From Bacteroidales bacterium (GTDB lineage Bacteria; Bacteroidota; Bacteroidia; Bacteroidales; S143-33): a stretch of 15,863 nt of DNA. Shown one piece after another: positions 14,638 to 15,863 of this stretch. The DNA lies in contig JALWNS010000258.1 of NCBI GenBank assembly GCA_027083655.1, forward strand, positions 1 through 15,863, read 5' to 3'. Position 1 is the stretch's first letter. Each line of letters begins with the position of its first letter. Under the pieces are notes generated by a model. The model did no database searches, was not told the DNA's origin, and saw only the letters and a list, made by a program, of their open reading frames with translations. The position numbers and the translations under genes were made by a program.

Positions 14638-15863
14638 TTATTGGGCCATCAAAGTTTCAATTTCATCAGCCTCCAATGGTATATCATCCATTAAATCTTC
14701 AACTCCATCTGTTGTTATAAGCACATCATTCTCTAGCCTAATCCCTATCCCTTCATCTTTTATATATATACCAGGCTCAACAGTTATTACCATACCCGGC
14801 TCCAACGGAGTGTCTTTCGTTCCTACATCATGAACATCAAGGCCCATGAAATGGGACAATCCATGAGGATAAAACTTTGCAATTTTATCAGGATTGCCTT
14901 TTTCCGATTCTTTTAATAAACCTAATGCCACTAAATGATCTGCTATTAATTTACGCGCCTTCTCGTTCAAATCATTTATCGTTAACCCAGGCCTAATCTC
15001 CTGCTCAATCATTCTTCTCTGTACCTGATAAACAGCCTGGTATACTTCTTTTTGCCTCTGTGTAAAATGCCCATTTACTGGTATGGTACGGGTCAAATCT
15101 GCTGCATAATTTAAATACTCTGCGCCAAAATCCATTAACAACAATTGTCCTTCCTCACATTTATCACTGTTATTTATATAATGTAAGACATTTGCATTAG
15201 CCCCTGATGCAATTATTGGCAAATATGCTACATTTCGTACTCCATTACTGACAAATTCGTGTATTATTTCTGCCTCTACTTCATACTCAAAAACACCTGG
15301 CCTCACAAAGCTGAGCACTCTGTAAAAAGCTTGCTTAGTCAGGTCTATAGCATATTTAATAACCTCTATTTCCTCCTGCTCCTTAACCAAACGCAACTTT
15401 GTAATTAGAGGAGCCTGTCTCCTGTATATATGCAGAGGATACAAATATTTCAGCCGTTCTATAAAACGTAGGTCTGCATCATTATAAAAACGGGAGTATT
15501 TCATGTTTTCGTTTACTGACACAAAAACCTCATCTGCATAAAACATCAGCTCAGACAGATAATTCTCAAATTCGTCAAACCACATGATTGTACTTATACC
15601 AGATATTTCTTTGGCTTCGTCCTTAGTAAGTTTATGCCCTATCCATGTCTCAATTTGTGGATTAGATCGGCGTATAAATAATACTTCACGATACTTTTCC
15701 TGGGGATGGGCAGGACAAAGGGCTAAAATTGTTTGTTCCTGGTCTATTCCTGTTAGATAAAACAAATCTGAATTCTGCCTATAAGGATAAGTCTGGTCCC
15801 CATTACGTGGCAGCTCATCGGCACTAACGACAAAAGCTACAGAGTTTTGTGGCAATTTTTTTA
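14638..15863 (-). CDS. pepP: Xaa-Pro aminopeptidase (M24B), 5' end outside the window
   Basis: The frame stays open to the window edge, so the start lies beyond 15863 and about 20 residues are missing. The TTG at 15853-15855 is in frame but lies inside the expected N-terminal domain. The visible 408 codons include an N-terminal creatinase-like domain (YPYRQNSDLFYLTG) and a pita-bread catalytic domain. Counting from that TTG, the five metal ligands are Asp242 (MDFGAEY), Asp253 (AADLTRT), His335 (HGLSHFMGLDVHD), Glu360 (TVEPGIYI) and Glu375 (RLENDVLI). They match Asp260, Asp271, His354, Glu383 and Glu406 of E. coli PepP. The enzyme is a cytosolic dimetal (usually Mn) peptidase that removes an N-terminal residue preceding proline. 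Confidence 0.93.
   Translation of the reverse strand, partial: KKLPQNSVAFVVSADELPRNGDQTYPYRQNSDLFYLTGIDQEQTILALCPAHPQEKYREVLFIRRSNPQIETWIGHKLTKDEAKEISGISTIMWFDEFENYLSELMFYADEVFVSVNENMKYSRFYNDADLRFIERLKYLYPLHIYRRQAPLITKLRLVKEQEEIEVIKYAIDLTKQAFYRVLSFVRPGVFEYEVEAEIIHEFVSNGVRNVAYLPIIASGANANVLHYINNSDKCEEGQLLLMDFGAEYLNYAADLTRTIPVNGHFTQRQKEVYQAVYQVQRRMIEQEIRPGLTINDLNEKARKLIADHLVALGLLKESEKGNPDKIAKFYPHGLSHFMGLDVHDVGTKDTPLEPGMVITVEPGIYIKDEGIGIRLENDVLITTDGVEDLMDDIPLEADEIETLMAQ

Noticed and set aside
15853..15855. TTG as the start of the Xaa-Pro aminopeptidase
   Set aside because: The frame stays open to the window edge and the residues just before are compatible with the N-terminal domain. The gene is cut by the window instead.

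Overview
The window is AT-rich chromosomal DNA, most likely from a member of the Bacteroidota. The pointers are: leaders that are A/T-rich with no clear Shine-Dalgarno sequence; an exbB / small membrane protein / exbD / exbD cluster; a glycosyltransferase with the N-terminal PLDWGLGHATR signature; a single-chain pyruvate:ferredoxin oxidoreductase of Bacteroidales type; and the MlaF-like ATPase. The large PFOR suggests anaerobic or fermentative life. The first 144 bases read as the tail of MqnD, which would mean menaquinone is made by the futalosine route. The taxonomic and lifestyle calls are inference from protein resemblance.

Layout from left to right. Positions 1-879 (+) hold the mqnD tail, directly abutted by an MlaF-like ABC ATPase. 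Positions 826-4516 (-) are a tight three-gene unit, read right to left: outer-membrane beta-barrel protein, MurG-like glycosyltransferase, and a secreted M16-like protein whose zinc motif is destroyed. Diverging from it, 4567-5975 (+) encodes a YhhN-family membrane protein overlapping a family 2 glycosyltransferase. Positions 6016-7206 (-) encode an MFS exporter. Positions 7391-10942 (-) encode PFOR, ending in a strong terminator. Positions 11121-13593 (-) are an exbB/4-TM protein/exbD/exbD energy-transduction operon, also with a strong terminator. A tRNA-Ser(GGA) lies 41 bp upstream of exbB on the same strand. Positions 13793-15863 (-) carry an alpha/beta hydrolase and a 5'-truncated Xaa-Pro aminopeptidase.

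How the genes may work together. The left half is mostly cell-envelope work: lipid transport ATPase, outer-membrane barrel, two glycosyltransferases, and a putative lysoplasmalogenase-type membrane protein. The Exb operon would supply proton-motive energy to the envelope, probably for TonB-type transport. PFOR feeds pyruvate into acetyl-CoA and reduced ferredoxin. No insertion sequence, phage gene, CRISPR array or toxin-antitoxin pair was seen, and no intergenic gap reaches 300 bases. The most unusual item is the three-gene envelope unit with the pseudo-peptidase. It is a candidate for an uncharacterised function, not a demonstrated system.
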